Source of the DNA: Dehalogenimonas alkenigignens
Lineage (GTDB): Bacteria > Chloroflexota > Dehalococcoidia > Dehalococcoidales > Dehalococcoidaceae
Direction: 5' to 3'
Length of the DNA stretch: 64,000 nucleotides
Assembly (NCBI RefSeq): GCF_001466665.1
Contig: NZ_KQ758903.1
Coordinates: forward strand, 803,684 to 867,683
This document shows, piece by piece, positions 8,455-16,103 of the stretch. A model generated the notes under the pieces. That model was given only the letters and a program-made list of their open reading frames with translations, was not told the DNA's origin and did no database searches. Position 1 is the first letter of the stretch. Each line of letters begins with the position of its first letter. Made by a program: the position numbers and the translations under genes.

Positions 8455-8474
8455 ATATGCATATATGCGCATAT
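8455..8474 (-). promoter_or_regulatory. ArsR-type operator of the permease unit
   Basis: A 20-base inverted repeat with ATATGC at one end and GCATAT at the other. It matches the site in front of arsR (16059-16078) at 18 of 20 positions when read in the same orientation. It abuts the -10 element of the permease promoter, so a bound repressor would block initiation. Confidence 0.8.
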
Positions 8475-8501
8475 TCTATATTCTATTGGAAAGCCTGTCA
8501 A
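8473..8501 (-). promoter_or_regulatory. Promoter of the ArsP-like permease unit
   Basis: On the minus strand TTGACA (8501-8496) and TAGAAT (8478-8473) are separated by 17 bases. The -35 is perfect. The operator starts directly at the -10 element. Confidence 0.8.
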
Positions 8502-8571
8502 CACCACATATCATGGTCTTGCGCCAATTGGCTCACAAGGAAGCACCAGTATGGTTAACTGGAGGTCAGGG

Positions 8572-10335
8572 TTATTCCACCATATCCGCATATTTCCCTA
8601 TGTTTTGGATCGACGAGTCTTGAAGCCAGGGGATCACCACAAAATTTTCACTGCTTATCTCTTTGACCCTATCGATCCAAGGTTTTTCAGCTTCAGCCCG
8701 GGCGACGAGCATCGGATCGAGCGTATCGGTCAACGACAAGCTTTGGTTGATCACCCACCATCGGTTAGTGATACCGGCGCGGCACAGATCCTCCCGCAGG
8801 CGCTGCGCTTCAAAGACCGGGGTCGCCTCGGGCAGGGTGACGATGATGATTTCCGTCTGTTTTTCATCACGCAACCTGGGCAGCAGCCTTCGGACTGAAA
8901 CGGGGACTTCTCCTTTGGTTCGCTGCACCTCGCGGTGGTAGCTCTGGGTAGAGTCCAGAAGTAAAAGGGTATGCCCCGTCGGCGCGGTGTCGATAATCAC
9001 TACTTCGTTCTCGGCCCGGTCGACGATCTCGGCAAAAGCCCGGAACACGGCGATTTCCTGAGTGCAGGGGGAACGCAGGTCCTCCTCAACGTATGCTATA
9101 TCTGCCTCACACATGGTTTCGCGGGCTTTAGTCAAGACCTCGGTCTGGTAGTTCAATAATTCTCGCTGCTCATCGATCCGGCTTAAGGTAATGTTTTCGG
9201 TCTTTGCGATGACGTGCCTCAGGTTGTCAGCCGGGTCGGTCGAAGTCAGGTGCACCTTCACCCCTTTTTCGGCTAACGCCAGGGCGACAGCGGCGGCGAC
9301 CGCCGTTTTACCTACGCCGCCTTTACCCATGGTGAAAATGACCCTCTTACTAGTCCGATGCAGGTCGTCGACTAAGTCGGCCAGGGGTCTCAATGCCGGA
9401 AGTTGGTTTTTTGGCTGGCTGCTGCGATAGGCATCATCCTGGAAAAAAGCCCTGATTCGATCGAGACCGATGATATTATAAGACCGGAGCGGTACGGTGA
9501 AGGTGCGGAAATCCCGCAGCTGCAGCGACATTTCGTCGAGTGCTCGCCGTTGCTTGGCAAGAATACTCTGGGACACCGTGTCCGAGGCTGTACTCAATAC
9601 GCCGTTAATAATCAGTATCTGATTATTGATACCCAGATCACGGAGTTCAAGGCTGGTACGCCCGACTTCGATCAAGGGGAGTTCTTCCGGCCGAGACACC
9701 AGCACCAGGGTCGTTTTGGCTCCATCGGCAAGATTTAATACGGTGTCTTTGTATATCCCTTTTTTGGCTTCAAGTCCTGCAAGTTGACCTAAGCAAGATG
9801 CGCCATGGGTGCTTTCACTGATGAAATTACTCCAGGCAGAAGGCAGTTGCAGCATGCGAAGGGTATGACCGGTAGGTGCGGTGTCGAAGATGATGTGGTC
9901 GTACCGGGCGCCGATCTCCCGATCGGTGATGAACTTTGAGAACTGATCGAATGCGGCGATCTCTACGGTGCAGGAGCCGGAAAGTTGCTCCTCCATGTTG
10001 GCGATGACGCTTTCCGGCAACTTGCCACGATACGGCGCGACGACCGATTCCCTGTAGTGGCGGGCGGCCTCCACCGGGTCAAGATTGGCCGCTACCAGTC
10101 CCGGTACGCCTTCGATGGATACGCCTTTGCCATCGAGGGCGGTATCGAAGACATCCTGCAGATTGGATGCCGGGTCGGTACTTATTAAAAGTACCTTTTT
10201 GCCCCTGTCAGCCAAGTTCACGGCAACGGCGCAAGCGATTGAAGTTTTACCCACTCCGCCTTTACCTGTGAAGAACAGGTACTTGGTTGGATTGAGTTTG
10301 TCCAGGGTGAATGGTTCCGACCCGGTCGTGATCAC
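8572..10335 (-). CDS. arsA: Arsenite pump-driving ATPase ArsA
   Basis: A 587-residue two-domain ATPase of the GET3/ArsA group that couples ATP hydrolysis to arsenite efflux. Each half has its own P-loop: FFTGKGGVGKTSIA near residue 22 and FTMGKGGVGKTAVA near 335, and each has the DTAPTGHTLR signature. Cysteines that in ArsA bind As(III) are visible as SGSCTVE and ASCLG in the first half and SPCTQE in the second. It is the last gene of the long arsR operon, 19 bases after the ArsD fusion, its expected metallochaperone. Classical ArsA works with ArsB; here only Acr3 is present. Confidence 0.93.
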   Translation of the reverse strand: MITTGSEPFTLDKLNPTKYLFFTGKGGVGKTSIACAVAVNLADRGKKVLLISTDPASNLQDVFDTALDGKGVSIEGVPGLVAANLDPVEAARHYRESVVAPYRGKLPESVIANMEEQLSGSCTVEIAAFDQFSKFITDREIGARYDHIIFDTAPTGHTLRMLQLPSAWSNFISESTHGASCLGQLAGLEAKKGIYKDTVLNLADGAKTTLVLVSRPEELPLIEVGRTSLELRDLGINNQILIINGVLSTASDTVSQSILAKQRRALDEMSLQLRDFRTFTVPLRSYNIIGLDRIRAFFQDDAYRSSQPKNQLPALRPLADLVDDLHRTSKRVIFTMGKGGVGKTAVAAAVALALAEKGVKVHLTSTDPADNLRHVIAKTENITLSRIDEQRELLNYQTEVLTKARETMCEADIAYVEEDLRSPCTQEIAVFRAFAEIVDRAENEVVIIDTAPTGHTLLLLDSTQSYHREVQRTKGEVPVSVRRLLPRLRDEKQTEIIIVTLPEATPVFEAQRLREDLCRAGITNRWWVINQSLSLTDTLDPMLVARAEAEKPWIDRVKEISSENFVVIPWLQDSSIQNIGKYADMVE

Positions 10336-10354
10336 TTTAAAACTCCCCTTTTTG

Positions 10355-11266
10355 TCAGCAACATCCGCTGCGTTTCGGCGGTTTAACGGTCTCCAATTTC
10401 GTCTTCAGCCAACCCGTGAACTCTTGGTCGGTGGGGTAGGATTTTGTTTTTACCACTTCGCCATTAAGCAGGGTGACAGGCAAGACCCCGGCCCCCTCTT
10501 TTTCCAGAAGGTCGCTGACCACCGGGTTGGAGATGAAGCGCTGGGTATCGGTTGAAAGACCGTACCTCTGGACGATGATCCCCTTCTCTTTAAAGCTATT
10601 GATAGTTGTTGCCACTCTCATCAGTTCCGGGTCAATTGACGGGCCGCAAACTCCGGTTGAGCAGCACATAGCGGGGTCATAAATCTCAATTTCCTTCGCC
10701 ATGAGGCCTTGTTTCTTGTTATCGAAGTACCGCTGCAAATTGACCGGCAGTTCTTCAAGGGGAGCCGGAACAAGCGGTGGCATCTGATCAATATTCAACA
10801 TTGCTTCCATGATTGCTTCGATCAACAATGGAAGCGGAACGGAAGAGAAAACCTGGCCACGGTAATGCCACTCACGACAATCAACAATGGTTTCATTTTC
10901 AGTAAGATCTCCACAAGACTCACAAACAGATTCATGAATATCCTGATCGATATCCCGACCGTTGAGCCTGATGGTCGGCGAGCTTACCAAAGCATTCAAC
11001 TTTGCTTCGGCCGCAGTTTGTACAACAATCTCATGGTGACGTAATTCAATCCCCAGGGCATCGGCCGCTGGCTCAAGGATTTGGACCGCCGTTTTGAGTT
11101 CGTCTCCGGTCGGCACGCATCGTTTACAGGTTTCCAGGTCGATGACCAACAGATCGATGTTTAATACCTTCTCCATCTGCTGTTTTCCCTTGTTCCCTTT
11201 CGGACCAGCTTCAGGTTTGGTACCACATCCGCAATTTATTCCATTCACCGGTTTACAACAGTCCAA
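10355..11266 (-). CDS. arsD: DUF2703-ArsD fusion, arsenic metallochaperone
   Basis: A 303-residue protein joining two thiol domains. Residues about 35-155 match DUF2703, with ETCKRC (C47, C50) and CESC (C115, C118). Residues about 190-295 are an ArsD domain with the As(III)-binding CCSTGVC (C201, C202, C207) and a final Cys pair (RSGCC). The N-terminus is also Cys-rich (MDCCKPVNGINCGCG). ArsD hands As(III) to ArsA, the next gene. The TTG at 11266 is taken as start because the Cys-rich leader fits and GGGAGA precedes it. A separate ArsD start at the internal ATG (about 10701) lacks a good ribosome-binding site. Confidence 0.85.
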   Translation of the reverse strand: MDCCKPVNGINCGCGTKPEAGPKGNKGKQQMEKVLNIDLLVIDLETCKRCVPTGDELKTAVQILEPAADALGIELRHHEIVVQTAAEAKLNALVSSPTIRLNGRDIDQDIHESVCESCGDLTENETIVDCREWHYRGQVFSSVPLPLLIEAIMEAMLNIDQMPPLVPAPLEELPVNLQRYFDNKKQGLMAKEIEIYDPAMCCSTGVCGPSIDPELMRVATTINSFKEKGIIVQRYGLSTDTQRFISNPVVSDLLEKEGAGVLPVTLLNGEVVKTKSYPTDQEFTGWLKTKLETVKPPKRSGCC

Positions 11267-11402
11267 TTATTCTTTCTCCCGTTTTAGATTTAGCGCTAGC
11301 CAATGGCAATCAATTCATTCAATTTACGCCAGCAGCTTCCATCATGAAAACATTTCAACCGCAGCAACCAGCCTCGCCGTCCACCGGACGGCAGGATAAC
11401 GA

Positions 11403-11546
11403 TCAGACTGGCCCGTCGGTATTTGCCAGGGCCCCAAAGACCTGTACCAGGTTGACACTGCCGCAGACCAGGCAGGTCGCTTCGACTTCTTCGTCAGCGT
11501 CTGTTTCGACCTGTTCGCCGCAGTCTAAACACTTGTAGGTATCCAA
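11403..11546 (-). CDS. Zinc-ribbon miniprotein (47 aa)
   Basis: TTG at 11546 reads 47 residues to TGA at 11403. It starts MDTYKCLDCGEQ and carries a second knuckle TCLVCGSVNL, a rubredoxin/zinc-ribbon CxxC-CxxC layout with an acidic linker between. The TTG lies one base after the stop of the thioredoxin-fold gene, and AGAGG in the end of that gene serves as the ribosome-binding site, so translation is coupled. In this operon it may bind zinc or be a direct As(III) thiol site; that role is inference. Confidence 0.75.
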   Translation of the reverse strand: MDTYKCLDCGEQVETDADEEVEATCLVCGSVNLVQVFGALANTDGPV

Positions 11547-11547
11547 T

Positions 11548-11892
11548 CTACTTTGCCTCTGTTCTTTTCCTGAGCTCCCGCTCCAGGACCGTCACTATCT
11601 GGGAAGGATAGATGGTAGCCATGCATACGGGCTTACCATTCAAGGTGATTATGGGTAACGCGCCGATACCGTAGGTATTGAAAGCCTTGATGACCGGGGC
11701 GAATTTCTCGTCTTCGGTGTCGATCTCCTGGATGTCGACAACTTCCGCTGGCTCCTTCAGTACTTTCTCCACGGCCGCTTTGATCGCTTCAATCGTCTCC
11801 GACGATTGCCCCTTGGGCCCTCAGCAGCTTGACTGGGGACCGCAGGGATTGCTTTCAGGGAATACGACGATGGCGGCTTTAAGATTGTCCAT
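11548..11892 (-). CDS. Thioredoxin-fold protein with in-frame UGA: candidate selenoprotein
   Basis: ATG at 11892 has a strong AAAGGAG six bases upstream and sits 12 bases after acr3. Twenty-three codons lead to UGA at 11823-11821, directly after Cys23, in the context NPCGPQSSC-UGA-GPKG. The same frame then stays open for 90 more codons to TAG at 11548, giving 114 residues. The downstream part looks like a thioredoxin-fold C-terminus: EVVDIQEIDTEDE, then GIGALPIITLNGKPV with the cis-proline. The only internal start (GTG 11772) has no ribosome-binding site. A SECIS-like hairpin follows the UGA. Reading UGA as Sec would give a Cys-Sec pair where relatives would be expected to have Cys-Cys. Alternative: a recent nonsense mutation or a truncated gene. 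Confidence 0.65.
11790..11808 (-). promoter_or_regulatory. SECIS-like hairpin after the in-frame UGA
   Basis: CAATCGTC and GACGATTG form a perfect eight-base-pair stem around the loop GGA, on the mRNA strand. The stem spans nucleotides +13 to +31 after the UGA, so the apical loop is at +21 to +23 and starts with G. Bacterial SECIS elements have a short G-containing apical loop roughly 16-37 nt after the UGA; this fits by eye. Confidence 0.5.
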
Positions 11893-11904
11893 GTTTTCTC
11901 CTTT

Positions 11905-12981
11905 CTATTTGTACACAATTTCGAAGGGTTTATCGAAATAGCGCCGCTTGAAGTAGAGCGCTACGTTGACCAGGATGATAAGCGCCGGCACTTCGATCAG
12001 AGGCCCGATTACAGTGGCGAAGGCTTCGCCGGAATGCAGGCCGAAGATGGCGATAGCCACAGCGATAGCTAGCTCGAAATCATTGGAGGCCGCGGTGAAT
12101 GATACGGCAGTCGTCTGTGGGTAGGTCGCCCCCATCTTGCGGGCGATGAAAAAGGTTGCGAACCACATGATGCCGAAATATAGCGCTAACGGCAAGGCGA
12201 TACGGGCCACATCCAGCGGCAATGCGATGATGTTCTCGCCTTTGAGCGAGAACATGACGATGATCGTGAATAGAAGAGCCGCCGGAGTGATGTAGCTGAT
12301 TTTGGGCAGATACGATTTTTCCAGCCACTCTTTGCCTTTAACTTTGATCAGGGCGTACCGGCTTATAACACCGGCGATCAACGGTATGCCAAGAAAGATG
12401 AATACCACTCGGGCGGACTCAGCGATCGAGATTGACGCCGATATCTCTTCAACCAAGCCTAATTTGGGCAGGAGGAACGAAATAAAGATGAAGATATAGA
12501 CGGCATACAGAAGCATTTGGAACAGGGCGTTGAAAGCCACCATGCCTACCGCTAACTCCCGGTCGCCTTTGGCCAGGTCGTTCCAGACGATGACCATAGC
12601 GATGCACCGGGCCAGCCCGACCAGGATGAGGCCTACCATATACTCCGGCATATCGCGTAAGAACAGGATAGCCAGGCCGAACATCACCAAAGGGCCAATA
12701 ATCCAGTTCTGTACAAGTGAAAAAGCCAGCAGTTTCAGGTTTTTGAGCACTTTTGGCAGCTGATCGTAATTAACTTTGGTCAGCGGCGGATACATCATCA
12801 GGATGAGACCTATGGCGATGGGAATGGATATGGCCCCAGCCTGGAGGGAAGTGATGGCCTCGGTGACGCCGGGGGCTATCTGCCCCATCAGAATACCGAA
12901 ACCCATAGCTAGGAATATCCATAACGTTAGGAACCGCTCCAGAATGGGAAGCTTGGCGGCGATGGATTTTCCTTGGTTCAT
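11905..12981 (-). CDS. acr3: Arsenite efflux permease Acr3
   Basis: A 358-residue ten-helix transporter of the Acr3 (BART) family that exports As(III). Diagnostic is [19 protein letters not shown], with the conserved Cys of helix 4, and [19 protein letters not shown] near the C-terminus. The ATG at 12981 overlaps the usp stop (TGATG) and has GGAGG upstream; a longer in-frame reading to 13035 would lie inside usp and lacks a signal. Acr3 can work alone by the membrane potential; the presence of ArsA and ArsD in the same operon suggests an ATP-assisted mode. Confidence 0.93.
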   Translation of the reverse strand: MNQGKSIAAKLPILERFLTLWIFLAMGFGILMGQIAPGVTEAITSLQAGAISIPIAIGLILMMYPPLTKVNYDQLPKVLKNLKLLAFSLVQNWIIGPLVMFGLAILFLRDMPEYMVGLILVGLARCIAMVIVWNDLAKGDRELAVGMVAFNALFQMLLYAVYIFIFISFLLPKLGLVEEISASISIAESARVVFIFLGIPLIAGVISRYALIKVKGKEWLEKSYLPKISYITPAALLFTIIVMFSLKGENIIALPLDVARIALPLALYFGIMWFATFFIARKMGATYPQTTAVSFTAASNDFELAIAVAIAIFGLHSGEAFATVIGPLIEVPALIILVNVALYFKRRYFDKPFEIVYK

Positions 12982-13457
12982 CAAACGTGTCCTCCCTGAC
13001 GGGTGTCCCTTTTGATTATCAGCACCGGCTGACAACTACGCTTGATGACTCCTTCCGATACGGAGCCTAAGATGGTCTCCTGCAGATTGCTTTTACCCGT
13101 CGAACCGATCACGATTACCGAGACCGCTTCGTCTTCGGCCGTTTTCAGTATTTCGGCTAAAGGATTGCCTTCACGTACAATACCTTTGGCGCTGAAACCG
13201 GCTGTCTTCAATTCATTGACAATATTCCGTACGTTCTCCAGGTGTTCATTCTCGAGGCGCTTGAACTCCGTGTTGAGGTCGATAGGGTAGTTTCCGGTCA
13301 CTCCGCCGAGAAGTGCTAAATTTCGGAGTTCTTTCCGGTCGAGAATATGCAATATCACCACCTCCTGCGCGCCGGCTGGTTTTAATTGTTTAATATATTC
13401 CAGTGCCCTCGTCGCAACCTCGGAGAAATCCGTTGGGTATAGAACCTTTCTGAACAT
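12981..13457 (-). CDS. Universal stress protein, UspA family
   Basis: A 158-residue Usp domain. It begins [21 protein letters not shown] and ends with the nucleotide-binding signature [25 protein letters not shown] in which G-2x-G-9x-G(S/T) can be traced, so it belongs to the ATP-binding branch. Its stop overlaps the acr3 start, showing that the two are translated together. Usp genes are not standard arsenic genes, but they occur in some ars operons; here it may signal stress or tune the pump. That role is inferred. Confidence 0.88.
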   Translation of the reverse strand: MFRKVLYPTDFSEVATRALEYIKQLKPAGAQEVVILHILDRKELRNLALLGGVTGNYPIDLNTEFKRLENEHLENVRNIVNELKTAGFSAKGIVREGNPLAEILKTAEDEAVSVIVIGSTGKSNLQETILGSVSEGVIKRSCQPVLIIKRDTRQGGHV

Positions 13458-13476
13458 CGATTTTCTCCTTCCAGCC

Positions 13477-14169
13477 CTAAATCCAAAACGTCAAAGCAAA
13501 ATATATCCCGGCTCCGATCATGAGGACTCCCGCCGCTTTTTTGAAGTAAAGAGATATGTTCCCGATTCCTTTTGAAGCAAGAACTCTTTGAGCAAATCCC
13601 ACCGAGATTCCAGCGCCAAGCACCAGCATCCAGTGTCCGAGCGCGTATGTTAGAAGAAGACCACTGCTGAAGGCAATATTGTCTTGAGCCGCCGCCATGA
13701 CCAGGATCACCGCCAGTACCGGCGTAGCGCATGGCGAGGCAATAATGCCGAAGAAAAGGCCCATGAGCAACGCTCCCCACAGCGCTTTCTGTTCAGGCAC
13801 TATCCTCTGGGGGATATTGATTGAGAAATTGAATACACCGAGAAGAAGCAGTCCCAGGACGATAGCCGCCGGCGGCAGCAGGTATTTCCAAAAGCCGCCG
13901 ACATCGCCAAACAAACGCCCCAATGTCCCTGCCACGACTCCCAGTAGGGTGAAGGTGATGGTTAGACCAAGAACAAAAACCACAGAGTACTGCACGGCCT
14001 TGGTCCTGGAACCTTCGGCATAGCCGCCAACGTAACCGATGATAAGGGGTATCGTCGGTAGAACGCAGGGGCTGGCACTGGAAGCAATCCCTCCGGCGAA
14101 AGCAGCGGGAAATGCCAGCCAGCTTTGAGCCTGGATAGTCTCGCCAAGCCCGCTTAGTAATCCTTCCAT
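13477..14169 (-). CDS. ccdA: CcdA/DsbD-type thiol electron carrier
   Basis: A 230-residue, six-helix membrane protein of the CcdA family, which moves reducing power from cytoplasmic thioredoxin to thiol proteins outside the membrane. Both half-site cysteines appear: ASSASPCVLPTIPLIIGYVGG near residue 33 and FFGIIASPCATPVLAVI near 145. Its start touches the stop of the thioredoxin lipoprotein gene, the natural electron acceptor. Elsewhere CcdA serves cytochrome c maturation; here the arsenic context suggests reduction of an external thiol or metalloid. Confidence 0.9.
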   Translation of the reverse strand: MEGLLSGLGETIQAQSWLAFPAAFAGGIASSASPCVLPTIPLIIGYVGGYAEGSRTKAVQYSVVFVLGLTITFTLLGVVAGTLGRLFGDVGGFWKYLLPPAAIVLGLLLLGVFNFSINIPQRIVPEQKALWGALLMGLFFGIIASPCATPVLAVILVMAAAQDNIAFSSGLLLTYALGHWMLVLGAGISVGFAQRVLASKGIGNISLYFKKAAGVLMIGAGIYFALTFWI

Positions 14170-14576
14170 CAGGTCAGCCCCAAACTCCTCAGTTGCACTA
14201 ATATCGAACTCAGCGACCAGACCCCGACATGACGGGTGACTTCCTTGCCGCTCGAATCGAAGACGATCTGGGTCGGGATTCCCAGGATACCGTATTGTTG
14301 AGTCAGCGCTTTTTGCTCGTATACATCGATAATGACCACGTTGAGTTGGCTATCGTACATGTTAGCCAGGTCTTCCAGTATCGGTTTCATCTCCCTGCAA
14401 GGTATACAACTATTCGATCCGAATTCAGCCAGGGTTATTTTTCCGTTTGACAGCGCCGCTGGTAATGCGATTGTGATCGGTGCCGGCTCAGGGGTCTTTT
14501 GGCAGGCAACGGGTAAAGCCAGGATTCCAAGGGCAAGCAATACTGCCAACAGGTGTCTCATCTTAAGCAGCCTCAC
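14169..14576 (-). CDS. Thioredoxin-family lipoprotein
   Basis: A 135-residue secreted lipoprotein. The N-terminus is a signal peptide (MRHLLAVLLALGILALPVAC) with lipobox LPVAC, so Cys25 would be lipidated and the protein held outside the membrane. The mature part has a thioredoxin fold with EFGSNSCIPCREMKPIL (CIPC) and the cis-proline in GILGIPTQIVFD. It overlaps ccdA by one base and the permease by four, so CcdA very likely keeps it reduced. An alternative start at MRHLL, five codons in, is possible. Confidence 0.88.
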   Translation of the reverse strand: MRLLKMRHLLAVLLALGILALPVACQKTPEPAPITIALPAALSNGKITLAEFGSNSCIPCREMKPILEDLANMYDSQLNVVIIDVYEQKALTQQYGILGIPTQIVFDSSGKEVTRHVGVWSLSSILVQLRSLGLT

Positions 14577-15142
14577 GCCCTATTTGGCACTTTCGCCCCG
14601 GCTGGAACAGCCTCGCCCGGGTTCAACACCTCGAAGTTCTTGCTTTCGAGGTATTTTTCCATGAGCAGGCCGATGCCGATGAACAAAGGCAGGGAGATGA
14701 GCGTTCTCGCCAGTGTGAATTCCAATCCGAGGTAACCGATCTCAATGCCCAGCATGGGCAACTTCATCGAAGAGAAAGCCCCTAGGTAGATAAAGATGTT
14801 GCGGACGCTGGTGCCCTTTTTATAAAGGACATAGGCCACGGGGAAGGCGCCGTACAGTGGCCCGGCTTGGAGCATGGCCAATAGTACAACAAGGAACATC
14901 CCCTTGATCCCTGACTCCTTGCCGAGGTGCTTCTGGATCTGTTCCTTAGGCACCCAGACATCGAACAAGCCAACAATGATAAACAGGAAGGGTACGAACG
15001 ATAGTAGTTCGAAGACCGACACTCGGAAATTGGTGAACACCGTCTTGCCCGGGTCAAAGCCGATGGCGAAAGATAATAAGGTGGCGACAGCAAAGGCGGC
15101 TAACCATACGTACGGCTGATACCTTTTGGCGAACTTTTTCAC
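14573..15142 (-). CDS. Permease, second half (DUF318-like)
   Basis: A 189-residue membrane protein with about five helices. It carries the family segment MLQAGPLYGAFPVAYVLYKKG and SSMKLPMLGIEIGYLG, which correspond to one repeat of the two-repeat DUF318/ArsP permease. The preceding gene encodes the other repeat, so the transporter is probably a heterodimer of split halves. Its start overlaps that gene by four bases. Substrate unknown; context suggests a metalloid or thiol compound. Confidence 0.75.
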   Translation of the reverse strand: MKKFAKRYQPYVWLAAFAVATLLSFAIGFDPGKTVFTNFRVSVFELLSFVPFLFIIVGLFDVWVPKEQIQKHLGKESGIKGMFLVVLLAMLQAGPLYGAFPVAYVLYKKGTSVRNIFIYLGAFSSMKLPMLGIEIGYLGLEFTLARTLISLPLFIGIGLLMEKYLESKNFEVLNPGEAVPAGAKVPNRA

Positions 15143-15621
15143 AGAATGACTCCGATCGCCAGGCCGATGATGATGGCGGCGAAGAAATTGAGGACATTTC
15201 GGGCGATGGCGGCCCGGCGGCCGAGATACTGGATCTCCAATGGCAGGGTAACGATTCCGACCATGATCAGCGTGGTCATCAACGTAGCAACCACGGCATA
15301 GCTAGCCCCCTGCTGGAGCAAGCCGGCGGCAATCGGGTAGGAGATGAACGGCGGGATAAAGGCGATTGAACCGACGATCGCGGCGATGAAGAAGCCGCCA
15401 ACGCCTGATCCTGCGCCGAGGTATTCCTCGATGGCGCTGGGCGGAATGGCGAACAAGGCAATGCTGACGATGATCAGGATATTCAGAAGAGGCAAGAGAA
15501 TCCGCTTGAACATCTGCCAGCCCCTCTTGAAGCCAGCCATAGTTTTCTCTTTGTCGAGAAAAAAGGAAACTGCCGACACTGCGACGGCCACGGAAATGAA
15601 GATGAGAGCGTTACTGCTCAA
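15139..15621 (-). CDS. Permease, first half (DUF318-like)
   Basis: A 160-residue membrane protein with about four helices, including GGFFIAAIVGSIAFIPPFIS then YPIAAGLLQQGASYAVVATL, which resembles the other half of DUF318 permeases. It is the first gene after arsR (19-base gap) and overlaps the partner half by four bases. In most relatives the two repeats are in one chain, as in the ArsP-like permease at 7394-8422 of this same island. Confidence 0.75.
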   Translation of the reverse strand: MSSNALIFISVAVAVSAVSFFLDKEKTMAGFKRGWQMFKRILLPLLNILIIVSIALFAIPPSAIEEYLGAGSGVGGFFIAAIVGSIAFIPPFISYPIAAGLLQQGASYAVVATLMTTLIMVGIVTLPLEIQYLGRRAAIARNVLNFFAAIIIGLAIGVIL

Positions 15622-15640
15622 GCGGGCTCCTTAAGTTTGT

Positions 15641-16045
15641 TTAATTTCGGGAGTCGATAACCTGAGATTCGGGGCGAGAGACAGCGCTGGTTACAACAGC
15701 TTTACTTCCCTGAGGGCAAAGCCGGGAGCTTTCTCTAAGTCGCCGGCGATCTTCGACGGCCAATGTAGTGCCCGAAAGAGACGCTTCGGCGGCGGATATT
15801 ATTAGCCGGCGAAAGTCGTTATTGATCATCGGTGAAAGATAATATATCGTCCAAAGTCCTTCACGCCGCTGTTCGAGCAGTCCCGCTTCATAGAGTTGCG
15901 ATAGATTTCGTGAGGCTCTCGTCTGTGAGATGCCTAACGCCTGCATCACCTCGCATACGCAACACTCGCGTTCAATAATCAAATTGAGGATGCGCAGCCT
16001 GGTCTCATCAGACAGCGCCTTGAAAATCCTGATTAGCTCCTTCAT
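15641..16045 (-). CDS. arsR: ArsR-family metalloregulatory repressor
   Basis: A 134-residue winged-helix repressor that releases DNA on binding As(III) or Sb(III). The metal site is visible as ERECCVCEVMQALG, an extended form of the ELCVCDL motif in the recognition-region helix, followed by the helix-turn-helix ISQTRASRNLSQLYEAGL. The C-terminal 35 residues are a tail beyond the usual 100-residue core. It is first in its operon and has its presumed operator over its own -10 element, so it autoregulates; the same site fronts the permease unit. Confidence 0.93.
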   Translation of the reverse strand: MKELIRIFKALSDETRLRILNLIIERECCVCEVMQALGISQTRASRNLSQLYEAGLLEQRREGLWTIYYLSPMINNDFRRLIISAAEASLSGTTLAVEDRRRLRESSRLCPQGSKAVVTSAVSRPESQVIDSRN

Positions 16046-16058
16046 ATATCACCTGCTT

Positions 16059-16078
16059 ATATGCGAATGTATGCATAT
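16059..16078 (-). promoter_or_regulatory. ArsR-type operator of the main ars operon
   Basis: A 20-base inverted repeat (ATATGC ... GCATAT), matching 18 of 20 positions of the site at 8455-8474. It overlaps the -10 element and lies 14 bases before the arsR start. Confidence 0.82.
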
Positions 16079-16103
16079 TAACAGGTAGATAAGTATACGT
16101 CAA
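16075..16103 (-). promoter_or_regulatory. Promoter of the arsR operon
   Basis: On the minus strand TTGACG (16103-16098), 17 bases, then TAATAT (16080-16075). The operator covers the -10 element and the start region. Confidence 0.8.

Noticed and set aside
12982-13035. N-terminal extension of Acr3 by 18 codons
   Set aside because: It lies inside usp, and the ATG at 12981 has GGAGG and a TGATG overlap, so the shorter start is better.
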